Positions 9,227-18,100 are shown, counted from the first letter of the stretch. The stretch: DNA of 64,000 bases from DATARH01 sp035550515 (GCA_035550515.1 DASZOZ010000126.1:52199-116198), one strand, 5' to 3'. Numbers and translations: made by a program. Notes: generated by a model from the letters alone, not told the origin.

Positions 9227-9529
9227 TCAGGGGCGCCGTTCGCCGAGCGGTCCCGGGGAACGCCCGGCGCGCTTCGCCTTCGATTCCGCCCGGTCGCGGG
9301 CCGATCGAATGGCCGCACGGACCACAAACCCGGCGGCATAGCCGACCTGCAGCGTGATGACCGCGATCAATGCGGCCAAGGCGGCCGGTCCCGCCCCTTG
9401 CGCCATTCCGACCGCGATGGCGGCAACCGCCGCGGCGCCGACCAAAACGCCGACGAAAACCATCAGCCTGAGCGTGGCGCCGCACCCCGCACCCAGGACG
9501 AACAGACCCGCAATCAACCATGCGCCCAT
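9227..9529 (-). CDS. Small inner-membrane protein of unknown function
   Basis: About 100 residues starting MGAWLIAGLFVLGAGCG, with three hydrophobic segments (~3-18, 20-40, 45-65), followed by a basic, Arg-rich tail (IRSARDRAESKAKRAG). No family was recognised. It is convergent with the sensor gene, 26 bases from its stop. A start 63 bases further upstream is open but adds a polar Ser-rich stretch without a clear ribosome site. Small two- or three-helix proteins with basic tails sit in some alphaproteobacterial polysaccharide loci as regulators; that role here is only a guess. Confidence 0.55.
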   Translation of the reverse strand: MGAWLIAGLFVLGAGCGATLRLMVFVGVLVGAAAVAAIAVGMAQGAGPAALAALIAVITLQVGYAAGFVVRAAIRSARDRAESKAKRAGRSPGPLGERRP

Positions 9530-10217
9530 AAATCGGCTTTCCCGTGAGGAGCAACCGTCAGAACTCAGGCGCTCATCGTCGGCCGGCGGCACGCCGCCAT
9601 GTCGGCGCTAAATATAGGGGGCCGCGATGCGTCCTGATAGCCGTCCTGGTGAAATCCGACCTGCATTATCGAGGTGAGAAAAGATCAACACAACGTAGCA
9701 ATAATTCGACATATTTGTTCCCGTATTATCTGGTCATAACCAATGATATGCATTGAAAATAGCCAGGTGGGCAAATCAGCCGAAACTATGACAATAACTG
9801 TTACGCCCGATTTACAAAAATCTTCTACAGAGGACGCAAAACGGGATTGACATCGATGACCACCAATTCGATCATCTTCAGCGAAGCGGGGCGAGGTGGA
9901 TGATTATCATTCACATTTCCTTGAAGAGCCCGCGAGGAAGGCGGCCGGTAAAGCCGGCCTGAAGCGCGCACCTTCGCAGTCCGGTTATCCCCCTTACGCG
10001 GCGGATAGCCGTCTTCATCAACAACATCCCCACTAAAAACACGGGGTAGCCAAATAAACCGGTGCCGGGGGTCAAGCCCTTTGCGTCTTTTCGATGTGCA
10101 AGGGAGGCACTCCCTCTGTCTGCATTCTGGGATCATCCCCAACAACCTTCCAAAGCAACACACGAAACCGGAGGAATCGTCGTCGTCTTTGGCGGAATTT
10201 GAGTAGGAGAGGCTTTT
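9530..10217. promoter_or_regulatory. AT-richer control region upstream of the exoY-like gene
   Basis: 688 bases without a convincing gene. Bases ~9630-9840 are clearly lower in GC than the rest of the window. It contains a 19-bp near-perfect palindrome at 9896-9914, a hairpin GGCCGG-TAAAG-CCGGCC at 9943-9959 and a short hairpin AGGGAG-GCA-CTCCCT at 10101-10115. The layout suggests a regulated promoter and long leader for the priming transferase at 10218. An open frame on the minus strand (9825-10163) has no recognisable protein character and was not called. Confidence 0.5.
9896..9914. promoter_or_regulatory. 19-bp palindrome, candidate operator
   Basis: GTGGATGATTATCATTCAC pairs with its reverse complement at all but one symmetric position pair (position 4 against 16). 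The core ATGATTATCAT is a perfect 11-bp palindrome and equals the centre of the classical Fur-box consensus, but the flanks GTG/CAC do not. It lies 304 bases upstream of the exoY-like start. The bound regulator is unknown. Confidence 0.45.
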
Positions 10218-11000
10218 ATGGCGAATGTCCTATCTGCTCTGGCGACGCGTCGGCGCGAGCAGTGCACGCAGGAACGGCATTGGCAGCCTGTTGTCGCTCC
10301 CGGCGCCGGCGCGAGCTTTGCGGCGCCAAATCGTCGCGCCGGTGCGGCGGCGGCACGGATCACCTGGCTGCGCGGCCAGGCTGCCGTCGTGGGCGGCGGC
10401 ATCAAGCGCGGCTTCGATTTCACCGGTGCATTGGCCGCGATCGTCGCGCTGCTGCCGCTTTTCATACTGGTCGCGCTGGCGATCAAATTGTGGGACCGCG
10501 GCCCCGTTTTCTATCGCCACCGGCGCATCGGCCTGAACGGCGTTCCGTTCGATTGCCTCAAGTTTCGCAGCATGGTGGTGGACGCCGACGCGGTCCTGAC
10601 CCGCCACCTCGCGCGCAACAGCGAGGCGGCGCGCGAATGGCAGGAAACCCACAAGCTGAAACGCGACCCGCGGGTGACCCCGCTCGGGACCGGCATGCGA
10701 AAAACCAGTCTCGACGAGCTTCCGCAGCTGTTCAACATCCTGAAGGGGGAGATGAGCTTTGTCGGGCCGCGCCCGATCGTCACCGCGGAAGTCCCGAAAT
10801 ACGGCGAATGCATCACGCATTATTTGCGCGCGCGGCCGGGTCTTACCGGCGCATGGCAGGTCAGCGGCCGCAACGATGTCGACTACCCGACGCGGGTGGC
10901 GCTCGACCGGGCCTATATCGAGGATTGGAGCTTCCGGCGCGATCTCGCAATTCTCGCCAAGACCGTCCGCGTCGTCGCCACCGCGCGCGGCTGCTACTGA
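10218..11000 (+). CDS. exoY: Undecaprenyl-phosphate sugar phosphotransferase (ExoY-like)
   Basis: A 260-residue bacterial sugar transferase that should start repeat-unit synthesis by transferring a sugar-1-phosphate to undecaprenyl phosphate. It has one membrane hairpin (~73-92), then the family signatures DFTGALAAI, FYRHRRIGLNG, CLKFRSMVVDAD, KTSLDELPQLFNILKGEMSF, VGPRPIV and RPGLTGAWQVSGR. The short N-terminus without extra membrane helices makes it the ExoY rather than the WbaP/ExoQ-linked five-helix type. ATG 10218 has an AGGAGAGG ribosome site. It is separated from the other polysaccharide genes by the 688-bp control region, so its expression, and hence polymer initiation, can be controlled independently. 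Confidence 0.9.
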   Translation: MANVLSALATRRREQCTQERHWQPVVAPGAGASFAAPNRRAGAAAARITWLRGQAAVVGGGIKRGFDFTGALAAIVALLPLFILVALAIKLWDRGPVFYRHRRIGLNGVPFDCLKFRSMVVDADAVLTRHLARNSEAAREWQETHKLKRDPRVTPLGTGMRKTSLDELPQLFNILKGEMSFVGPRPIVTAEVPKYGECITHYLRARPGLTGAWQVSGRNDVDYPTRVALDRAYIEDWSFRRDLAILAKTVRVVATARGCY

Positions 11001-11074
11001 GCGTTTCCGGGGCGTTACCAAACATTTAGGAAAATTCGCTTTTTCTTCTAACCGTCGTGACGCAGGGGTTTGTC

Positions 11075-11299
11075 ATGCAGATGGAAGAACATCACGTGTT
11101 CTTCGCGGCCGAGACGGGTTCGTCGCTGCTCGAAACCATGCAGCAGTTGACGCCGTGGCTCGACCGCAACGCCATCCGACCGATCGAATTCAAGCACATG
11201 GTCACGCCGTCCGGCTCGATCGAGCTGCAGCTCACCTTCCGCACCCGCGAGGAAGCGAGCCGCTTCGAGCGCGCCTTCTGCCAGGTCGAGGCCGCCTGA
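11075..11299 (+). CDS. Small WLD-motif protein, paralogue A
   Basis: A 74-residue protein, ETMQQLTPWLDRNAIRPIEF followed by a strand and FRTREEASRFERAF. It shares the pattern TM-x5-WLD-x8-F[KR]-x(13,14)-FR-x4-A-x2-F-x3-F with the products of 14792-15049 and 18293-18514. Predicted order is strand-helix-strand-strand-helix, about half of a ferredoxin-like fold. ATG 11075 has AGGGG at good spacing; a GTG at 11057 is in frame but has no ribosome site. No function is known to me. It ends one base before the convergent DUF3175 stop. Confidence 0.7.
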   Translation: MQMEEHHVFFAAETGSSLLETMQQLTPWLDRNAIRPIEFKHMVTPSGSIELQLTFRTREEASRFERAFCQVEAA

Positions 11300-11300
11300 A

Positions 11301-11639
11301 TCAGGCGGCCGGCCGGCGGCCGAACAGCCGCCGGAGCTGGTCCTTGGCGGCTTCCAATGTCTTGCGGCGCCCGGCCGGCAGATTCTCGCCGGCGCGGTTG
11401 ATGTAGAAGGTCAGCATCGACATCGCCGAGCGGAACGGCGTCGATTTCCGCCGCCGGCTCCGCTCCGCCGACTGCTTCAACGACGCGGCGATGTGCTCCG
11501 GGCTGTCGGATTTGAACACATCCTGCTCGAGGTCGAGCGCATCGCTGGTTTCCATCACGTCGGCCGACCAGCGATACGGGTTCCGCGCGCTGCGGGACGG
11601 CCGCGCCGCCGGCTTGCGCGTTCCTCGCGCTTTCGCCAT
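11301..11639 (-). CDS. DUF3175 family protein
   Basis: 112 residues. After a basic Ala/Arg N-tail comes the complete DUF3175 pattern: WSADVMETSDALDLEQDVF, IAASLKQSAERSRRRKSTPF and RSAMSMLTFYINRAGENLP, ending in an Arg/Lys-rich helix. The family is soluble, conserved in bacteria and of unknown biochemical role; the basic tails suggest nucleic-acid or polyanion contact. ATG 11639 has GGAGG upstream, and GGAAC-N17-GGTT (11666-11691) lies at the right distance for an EcfG promoter, so stress induction is likely. It shares its upstream region with the divergent ThDP enzyme. Confidence 0.85.
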   Translation of the reverse strand: MAKARGTRKPAARPSRSARNPYRWSADVMETSDALDLEQDVFKSDSPEHIAASLKQSAERSRRRKSTPFRSAMSMLTFYINRAGENLPAGRRKTLEAAKDQLRRLFGRRPAA

Positions 11640-11665
11640 CGCATCCTCCGTCTTTCCGTCCGAAG

Positions 11666-11691
11666 AACCCCGAGCGCGTGCTCTCCGTTCC
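11666..11691 (-). promoter_or_regulatory. EcfG-type (general stress) promoter for the DUF3175 gene
   Basis: Read on the minus strand, GGAAC (11691-11687), 17 bases, then GGTT (11669-11666). The alphaproteobacterial EcfG/RpoE2 consensus is GGAAC-N16/17-CGTT; only the first base of the -10 element differs. The -10 end is 26 bases before the ATG at 11639, leaving room for a transcription start and the GGAGG ribosome site. Confidence 0.65.
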
Positions 11692-11707
11692 GGTGCTGCC
11701 GGTCGGC

Positions 11708-11733
11708 GGAACCCGGCTCGTCCATGCGGTGTT
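11708..11733 (+). promoter_or_regulatory. EcfG-type (general stress) promoter for the ThDP enzyme gene
   Basis: GGAAC (11708-11712), 17 bases, then TGTT (11730-11733) on the plus strand. It matches GGAAC-N16/17-CGTT except for the first base of the -10 element. It is divergent from, and 16 bases away from, the promoter for DUF3175. The predicted transcription start (~11740) falls just before the hairpin at 11745. Confidence 0.6.
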
Positions 11734-11744
11734 GAACGAGCGCG

Positions 11745-11767
11745 GCGGGGGTCTTTGAAACCCCCGC
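11745..11767 (+). terminator. GC-rich hairpin followed by T-rich run in the leader of the ThDP enzyme gene
   Basis: GCGGGGGT (11745-11752), loop CTTTGAA, ACCCCCGC (11760-11767): a perfect 8-bp stem, followed by TTTCGCTTTT. By sequence this is an intrinsic-terminator shape, but it lies 38 bases upstream of ATG 11806 and downstream of the promoter at 11708. It could be an attenuator, a 5'-end stabiliser, or insulation from upstream transcription. Confidence 0.6.
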
Positions 11768-11805
11768 TTTCGCTTTTAAACCTTGGCTTTAGAGGACACC
11801 GCACC

Positions 11806-13596
11806 ATGGCCCTGACCGTCGGCGACTTCTTTATCGAGCGGCTGCATCAGTGGGGCGTGCGGCGGATCTACGGCTATCCCGGCGACGGCATCAACGGGGT
11901 CTTCGGCGCGATGCGGCGGGCGGAAGGCAAGATCGAGTTCATCCAGACGCGGCATGAGGAGATGGCCGCGTTCATGGCCGCGGCGCACGCCAAGTTCACC
12001 GGCGAGCTCGGGGTCTGCATCGCGACCTCGGGGCCGGGCGCGGCGCATCTGATCAACGGGCTGTACGACGCCCGCCTCGACCACATGCCGGTGCTGGCGA
12101 TCACCGGCCAGCAGGCGCGCGGCGCGATCGGCGGCCATTACCAGCAGGAAGTCGACTTGCCCGCGATGTTCAAAGATGTCGCCGGCGCGCTGGTCCACAC
12201 CGCGACGACGCCGGCGCAGGTCCGCCACCTGACCGACCGGGCGGTCCGCATCGCGATCGCGCGGCGCCGCGTGACGGCGATCATCTTCCCCAACGACCTG
12301 CAGGACCTCGAATACAAGGAGCCGGCGCGGGCCCACGGCACGCTGCATTCCGGGGTCGGCTACAAGGAGCCGAAGGTCGTGCCGTTCGAGCAGGATCTGC
12401 GGCAGGCGGCGAACGTGCTCAACGCCGGCAAGAAAGTGGCGATCCTGGTCGGCGCCGGCGCGCTGCACGCCACCGACGAGGTCATCGCGGTCGCCGAGAG
12501 GCTCGGCGCCGGGGTCGCCAAGGCGCTGCTCGGCAAGGCGGCGCTGCCCGACGACCTGCCCTGGGTCACCGGCTCGATCGGGCTGCTCGGCACCGAGCCG
12601 TCGTGGAAGCTGATGACCGAGTGCGACACCTTCCTGATGATCGGCTCGGGCTTTCCCTATTCCGAATTCCTGCCCAAGGAAGGCCAGGCGCGCGGCGTGC
12701 AGATCGACATCGCGCCGGAAATGCTGAGCATCCGCTATCCGATGGAGGTGAACCTGGTCGGCGATGCGACGCACACGCTGCGCGCGCTGCTGCCGCTGCT
12801 CCAGGCCAAGTCCGGCAACGGCTGGCGGCGCGACGTCGAAGGCTGGACGCGGGCCTGGTGGAAGACGCTCGAGGAGCGCGCGATGCAGCCGGCCAAGCCG
12901 GTCAACCCGCAGCGCGTCGCCTGGGACTTGTCGCCCCGCCTGCCGGAGCGCGCGATCATCACCAGCGACAGCGGCTCGTGCGCCAACTGGTACGCGCGCG
13001 ACCTCAAGATCCGCCGCGGCATGATGTGCTCGCTGTCGGGCGGGCTCGCGTCGATGGGGGCCGCGGTGCCTTACGCGATCGCCGCGAAATTCGCCCACCC
13101 CGACCGGCCGGTGATCGCCCTCGTCGGCGACGGCGCGATGCAGATGAACAACATGGCCGAACTGATCACCGTCGCCAAATACTGGCGCCAGTGGCAAAGC
13201 CCGCGCTGGGTTTGCGGCGTCTGGAACAACGAGGACCTCAACCAGGTCACCTGGGAGCAGCGGGTCATGGAAGGCGACCCGAAATTCAACGCGTCGCAGC
13301 GCATCCCCAACGTGCCCTACCACAAATTCGCCGAGCTGATCGGCCTCAAGGGCATCTTTGTCGATAACCCCGACCGGGTCGGCGCCGCCTGGGAAGAAGC
13401 GCTGGCGGCCGATCGGCCGACGGTGATCGAGTTCAAGACCGATCCCGAAGTGCCGCCGCTCCCGCCGCACATCACGCTGAAGCAGGCCAAGGCTTTTGCC
13501 TCGTCGCTGCTGACCGGCGATCCCGACGAGGGCGGCATGATCATGGGCACGGCGCGCCAGGTGCTCGCCTCGGTGCTCCCCGGCAAGGGGAAATAA
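11806..13596 (+). CDS. Thiamine-diphosphate-requiring enzyme, pyruvate oxidase/PoxB-like
   Basis: A 596-residue ThDP enzyme of the acetolactate synthase/pyruvate oxidase superfamily: N-terminal PYR domain with YGYPGDGINGVFGA and the cofactor-activating Glu in TRHEEMAAFMA (~45-55), a central domain (~190-330), and a C-terminal PP domain with the Mg-ThDP motif VGDGAMQMNNMAEL (~440-453). Close relatives are annotated as pyruvate oxidase or pyruvate dehydrogenase (quinone). The usual C-terminal lipid-binding helix of E. coli PoxB is not obvious, so the substrate is uncertain. ATG 11806 is preceded by AGAGGA. An EcfG-type promoter upstream implies use in stress or stationary phase. Confidence 0.82.
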   Translation: MALTVGDFFIERLHQWGVRRIYGYPGDGINGVFGAMRRAEGKIEFIQTRHEEMAAFMAAAHAKFTGELGVCIATSGPGAAHLINGLYDARLDHMPVLAITGQQARGAIGGHYQQEVDLPAMFKDVAGALVHTATTPAQVRHLTDRAVRIAIARRRVTAIIFPNDLQDLEYKEPARAHGTLHSGVGYKEPKVVPFEQDLRQAANVLNAGKKVAILVGAGALHATDEVIAVAERLGAGVAKALLGKAALPDDLPWVTGSIGLLGTEPSWKLMTECDTFLMIGSGFPYSEFLPKEGQARGVQIDIAPEMLSIRYPMEVNLVGDATHTLRALLPLLQAKSGNGWRRDVEGWTRAWWKTLEERAMQPAKPVNPQRVAWDLSPRLPERAIITSDSGSCANWYARDLKIRRGMMCSLSGGLASMGAAVPYAIAAKFAHPDRPVIALVGDGAMQMNNMAELITVAKYWRQWQSPRWVCGVWNNEDLNQVTWEQRVMEGDPKFNASQRIPNVPYHKFAELIGLKGIFVDNPDRVGAAWEEALAADRPTVIEFKTDPEVPPLPPHITLKQAKAFASSLLTGDPDEGGMIMGTARQVLASVLPGKGK

Positions 13597-13599
13597 ACG

Positions 13600-13624
13600 G
13601 GAACCCGCCTTGGGGCGGCGCGTT
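13600..13624 (+). promoter_or_regulatory. EcfG-type promoter for the stand-alone CheB gene
   Basis: GGAAC (13600-13604), 16 bases, CGTT (13621-13624): an exact match to the EcfG consensus GGAAC-N16/17-CGTT. It begins 4 bases after the ThDP enzyme stop and lies 41 bases before ATG 13666, so the cheB gene can be transcribed on its own in the general stress response. Confidence 0.7.
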
Positions 13625-13665
13625 GGCGGTCGGGGTCCGCGTCATCGCGCCGTTCAGGAGACCGC

Positions 13666-14700
13666 ATGACAGCGATCGGGAACAAGCCGCCAAGGCCGAC
13701 CGCCGCGCGCGACATCCTTGTCATCGGCGGCTCGACCGGTGCGCTGGATCCGATGATCCAGCTCGCCTCGGCGCTGCCCGAAAACTACCCCGGTTTCCTC
13801 TTTATCGTCTCGCATATCGGCGCCAATCCGAGTCATCTCCCCGAGCTCCTGGCACGGGCCAGCCGGCTTCCCGCCGCTCACGCGCGGCACGACGAACCGC
13901 TCGAGCCCGGCCGCATCTACGTCGCGCCGCCCGACCGGCATATGCTCGTGACCGAGCGCCGCGTGCTGCTGAGCGCGCAGCCGCGCGAGCATTTCACCCG
14001 GCCGGCGATCGACCCGTTGTTCCGCAGTGCCGCCCGCGCCTTCGGCGACCGGGTGGTCGGCATCGTCCTGAGCGGCTCCGGGAGCGATGGGGCTTTGGGC
14101 CTTCAAGCCGTCCAACGCGCCGGCGGCATCACCGTGGTGCAAGACCCGAGCGATGCGATTTCGCGGCAAATGCCGGAGGCCGCGCTGCGCGCGGTCGCGG
14201 CCGATTATGTCGTCGATGCGACGGCGCTCGCCGCGCTCATACCGGGGTTGGAGCAAGCCGTCGCCACGGCGCCGCCGAAGCCCGCGGTGGAGGTTCGCAG
14301 CGGCGAGGACTTGTCGACCCCCGTCGCGCTGACCTGCCCGGAATGCGGCGGCGCGGTCCGCGAGGTGGTGGGCGGCGAGCTGCTGAGCTACGCCTGCCAT
14401 ACCGGCCACCGTTTCAGCGCCGATGAGTTGCTTGCCCATCAGCGGAACGATGTCGAGCGAGCGGTCATGGTGGCCATCAGGGTGCTGCAGGAACGCGTCG
14501 CGCTGTGCCGCAGGATGGGAAGCGACGCGGCCCGCGGCGGACGCCATCATGGCGTCGCCTATTGGCAGCGCGTCGCCCGCGAGGCGGAAGATCAGCTCAA
14601 CGTTTTGCAGCAGTTTCAAAGGTCGCCCGAGGCCGGGACCGCCGCGCACGACGGCGACGCACATCCCGCTGCCCTGCCGGTTCCAGAGCCGGCCAAATAA
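13666..14700 (+). CDS. Stand-alone CheB-type methylesterase with C-terminal zinc-ribbon-like domain
   Basis: 344 residues. Residues ~15-200 form a CheB catalytic domain: GGSTGALDPM (nucleophile Ser), FIVSHIGANPSHL (His) and LSGSGSDGALGL (Asp) supply the Ser-His-Asp triad. The receiver domain of chemotaxis CheB is missing. Residues ~220-265 carry CPECGG and YACHTGHRFS, a metal-binding CxxC...CxxGH pattern seen in stand-alone CheB proteins, followed by helices with LNVLQQF. It would demethylate or deamidate glutamates of a receptor-like partner, but no MCP is in the window. An exact EcfG-type promoter and its CheB-CheR neighbour suggest a stress-signalling rather than a motility role. The ribosome site is AGGAGA. 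Confidence 0.85.
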   Translation: MTAIGNKPPRPTAARDILVIGGSTGALDPMIQLASALPENYPGFLFIVSHIGANPSHLPELLARASRLPAAHARHDEPLEPGRIYVAPPDRHMLVTERRVLLSAQPREHFTRPAIDPLFRSAARAFGDRVVGIVLSGSGSDGALGLQAVQRAGGITVVQDPSDAISRQMPEAALRAVAADYVVDATALAALIPGLEQAVATAPPKPAVEVRSGEDLSTPVALTCPECGGAVREVVGGELLSYACHTGHRFSADELLAHQRNDVERAVMVAIRVLQERVALCRRMGSDAARGGRHHGVAYWQRVAREAEDQLNVLQQFQRSPEAGTAAHDGDAHPAALPVPEPAK

Positions 14701-14791
14701 GCGCCGAGCGCTCAACCTAGGTTAGCGACACGCGATCGGGCGGCTGATTAGCTGGGTCGGCGCTCCCTCGGCGAAGGAAAAAAACAAGACC

Positions 14792-15049
14792 ATGTCCGTG
14801 ACCGTCGAAGTCCGTCTGATCGCTGTCGATCTGGGCGAGACGATGCGGCAGATGCGGATGTGGCTCGACCATAACAAGGTCGTGCCAAACGCGTTCCGCC
14901 AGTCGGCGTGCCCCGGCGGACTGGCGGTCCATGTCGAATTCCGCCTTCCCAACGACGCGACCACCTTTGCGCTCAAGTTTGCCGGGCATGTGCTCGGCGA
15001 GCCTCCGGTGATGCTCGGCGGCAAGGCCGCGGCGTTGCCGCGCAATTGA
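14792..15049 (+). CDS. Small WLD-motif protein, paralogue B
   Basis: 85 residues: VEVRLIAVDLGETMRQMRMW followed by LDHNKVVPNAFR and VEFRLPNDATTFALKF, then a short Ala/Pro tail. It aligns without gaps over WLD-x8-F[KR] and FR-x4-A-x2-F-x3-F with the small proteins at 11075-11299 and 18293-18514. It sits between the stand-alone CheB gene and the CheB-CheR fusion, on the same strand, with AAGGAAAAA upstream of the ATG. Such placement suggests a partner of the fusion protein. The family has no function that I recognise. Confidence 0.75.
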   Translation: MSVTVEVRLIAVDLGETMRQMRMWLDHNKVVPNAFRQSACPGGLAVHVEFRLPNDATTFALKFAGHVLGEPPVMLGGKAAALPRN

Positions 15050-15118
15050 CGTTGCGCGTTCCACAGACTGGCTGCAATCTCAATCGCTTGCCAAGCGTTA
15101 GCGCGCCGAGGAGGCGAT

Positions 15119-18100
15119 GTGGCGGAAGAGCGGCAACTCATCATCGGCATCGGCGCGTCCGCCGGCGGCGTCGAGGCGCTGCAGTCGTTCTTCCGGGCGC
15201 TGCCGGAAAACGGCAAATTGTCGTTTATTGTCGTCATGCATCTCGGCGAGGGACGCGAGAGCGCCCTGCCGGAGATCCTCGCGCGCTGCACCAGCCTGCC
15301 GGTCCAGCCGGCACGCAACGGGGCGGCGATCGAACCGGGGCACGTCTACGTGCTCGCGACAAACGCGGTGCTGACGGTCAAGCGCGGTCAAATTCACCTG
15401 CGGCAGTCATCCGCCACCGCTCGGGAGCGGCACCCGATCGACGTGTTTATGAGCTCGCTGGCGGAGGATTGCGGCGAGAACGCCGTCGCCATCGTCCTGT
15501 CCGGGGTCGGCTCGGACGGCACGCTGGGCACCAAGGCGATCAAGGAACGCGGCGGGCTGACCATCGCCCAGCAACCGGACCACACCGTGCCGCGCCACCC
15601 GGAGATGCCCGCCAGCGCCATCGCCGCCGGCGCGATCGATCTCGAAATCCCGGTCGAGGTGATGGGCGCGAAGCTCGTCGAATATGCCGACGGCGTCGGC
15701 CGGCTCGACCTCGACGGCCAGCCGCGGGCCCGGCGCGACGACATCAGCCGGGCGCGGCAGACGATCTGCGAGATTCTGCTCGATCACGTCGGCCACAATT
15801 TCTCGGGCTACAAGGAGCGCACCATGCTGCGGCGGATCGAACGCCGCATGCAGGTGCTCGACCTGCACGACATCGACCGCTACATCGCCCGGCTGCGCGA
15901 GGACCACAGCGAGGTCGCGCAGCTTTTCCGCGACCTGCTGATCGGCGTCACCGCGTTCTTCCGCGACAAGGAAGCGTTCGACACCCTCGCCGAAAAAGTC
16001 ATCCCGCGGCTCTTCGCCGGCAAGGGGGCGGCGGACACGATCCGCGTCTGGGTGCCGGGCTGCTCGACCGGCGAAGAAGTCTACTCCATCGCCATCCTTC
16101 TGCTGGAGCACATGGCCGGATTGAAGAACCGGCCCATCGTGCAATGCTTCGCAACCGATATCGATGAGGCGGCCATTGCCGCCGCCCGCGCCGCCGCCTA
16201 CCCGATCACCATGCTGCGCGAGGTCGGCCCGGAGCGCATCGACCGCTATTTCACCGGCGACGGCACGATCTTTACCCTGACCAAGGAGGTGCGCGACGTC
16301 TGCATCTTCTCCGCGCACAGCGTCATCCGCGACCCGCCGTTCTCGCGCATCGACCTGATCTCCTGCCGCAACCTGCTGATCTATCTCGACACCGACCTGC
16401 AAACCCAACTGGTGCCGGTGTTTCATTACGCGTTGCGTCCGGGCGGTTACCTGTTCCTCGGCAGTTCGGAGAACCTGACCCGCCACACCGACCTGTTCAA
16501 CCCGATCGACAAGCGGCACCGGATCTTCCAGCGCCGCGACAACGCCGCCAATCTCGGCGGGTTCTCGCTGGTGATGCCGGGTACCCGGCCGCTGCCGCTG
16601 CATCAGCGCCCGGCAGTGCGCGGCATCGACGGCCTGCCGCTGCGCCAATCGATCGAGCGCCAGATCATGGAGCGCTTTGCCCCGGCGCATGTCGTGGTCA
16701 ACCGGGCCGGCGACATCGTTCATTACTCGACCCGCACCGGCAAATACCTGGAAAACGCGGCAGGTGCGCCGACCCGCCAGGTCGTGGCGATGGCGCGGCG
16801 CGGCCTGCGGCTCGAGCTGCGCTCCGCGCTCAACGAAGCGATCGAGACGCACCGCATACAGGCCCGCTCGGGGCTGACGATCGATGTCGACGACCGCACC
16901 CAGACCGTCGACCTGACGGTCGAGCCGTTGCCCGATATCGATGGCGACCCGCTCTTTCTCATCGTCTTCACCGATGTCGGCGCGCCGCGCGGCGACGACG
17001 AACCGCCGGCGCCGCCGGAGTCGCGCCAGCGGGCCGATGTCGAGCATCTCGAACACGAGCTGCGCGACACCCGCGAGCGCCTGCAGTCGATGGTCGAGGA
17101 ATACGAGACGGCACTGGAGGAGCTGAAATCGGCCAACGAGGAACTCGTCTCGACCAACGAGGAGCTGCAATCGACAAACGAGGAGCTGGAAACCTCGCGT
17201 GAGGAGACCCAGTCGATCAACGAAGAGCTGAACACGGTCAACAGCGAGCTGCACCGCAAGGTCGAGGAGCTCGACCGCACCAACGACGATCTGCGCAACC
17301 TGTTCGAAAGCACACCGATCGGCACGGTGTTCCTCAACCGCCACATGGTGATCCGCACCTTCACGCCGGCGATCACCGCGATCTTCAACCTGATCGCCGG
17401 CGATCGCGGCCGGCCGTTGACCGATATCGCCAACGACCTCGAAGGGGTCGATCTCCGCCATGAGATCGAGGCGGTGCTGCGCAGTCGGCAGGGCAGCGAA
17501 CGGCGCGTCGTGCGGCGCGGCCACCGCGCGCATTACCTGATGCGCATCCTGCCCGACCATACCGCCAGCGCCGATGGCGGCGTGCTGGTCAGCTTTATCG
17601 ACATCACGCCGATGGTCGAGTTCGAGCAGCATCTGCGCGAATTCAACGAGGGCGCCGACACCATGCTGCAGATGGTGCTGCAGATCGCCGACGCGACCTT
17701 GTCGGTGGCGCCGCAGGAAGGGACGGAGACGGAAGCGGGCATGAACCGCCTGCGCTGTCTGAGTGCGATCTACAAGCTGCTGTCGCGCGTCGGCTGGAAC
17801 GCGGTGGCGCTGCGCGACCTGATCACCGACGAGCTCGGGGGGCTCGGCCTCACCATCGCGGCGCGGGCCAGCCTGGCCGGCCCCTCGGTCTCGCTCAAGC
17901 CCAAGGCGGCGATCGTGCTGGGCCTTGCGCTGCACGAACTGGTGGTGAATGCGCGGCGCCACGGCGCGCTGTCGGTCGACGCCGGACGAGTGGCGCTGGA
18001 CTGGTCGGTCGACGGCAGCGGAACCGATGGCGCCGTCCTCGCCCTCGAATGGCGCGAGAGCGACGGCCCGCCGGCTCGCCGCCCCGACCAGCCGGGCTTT

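Noticed and set aside
9896..9914. Fur box
   Set aside because: Only the central 11 bases match; outer GATA/TATC steps are missing, so it is listed as an unassigned palindrome instead.
10079..10087. GACGCAAAG on the minus strand, a core element of the GEMM (cyclic-di-GMP) riboswitch
   Set aside because: The surrounding required elements (GGCAAACC with GAAA-loop stem, GGTAGC...GGTTACC) are not in order on either strand.
9825..10163. 112-codon minus-strand frame in the exoY upstream region
   Set aside because: No ribosome site, no family, and it covers palindromes and hairpins; more likely regulatory DNA.
14715..15105. Repeated GTTAGCG elements upstream of small protein B and the CheB-CheR fusion (and near 18870) as EcfG promoters
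   Set aside because: No GGAAC lies 16-18 bases upstream of any of them.
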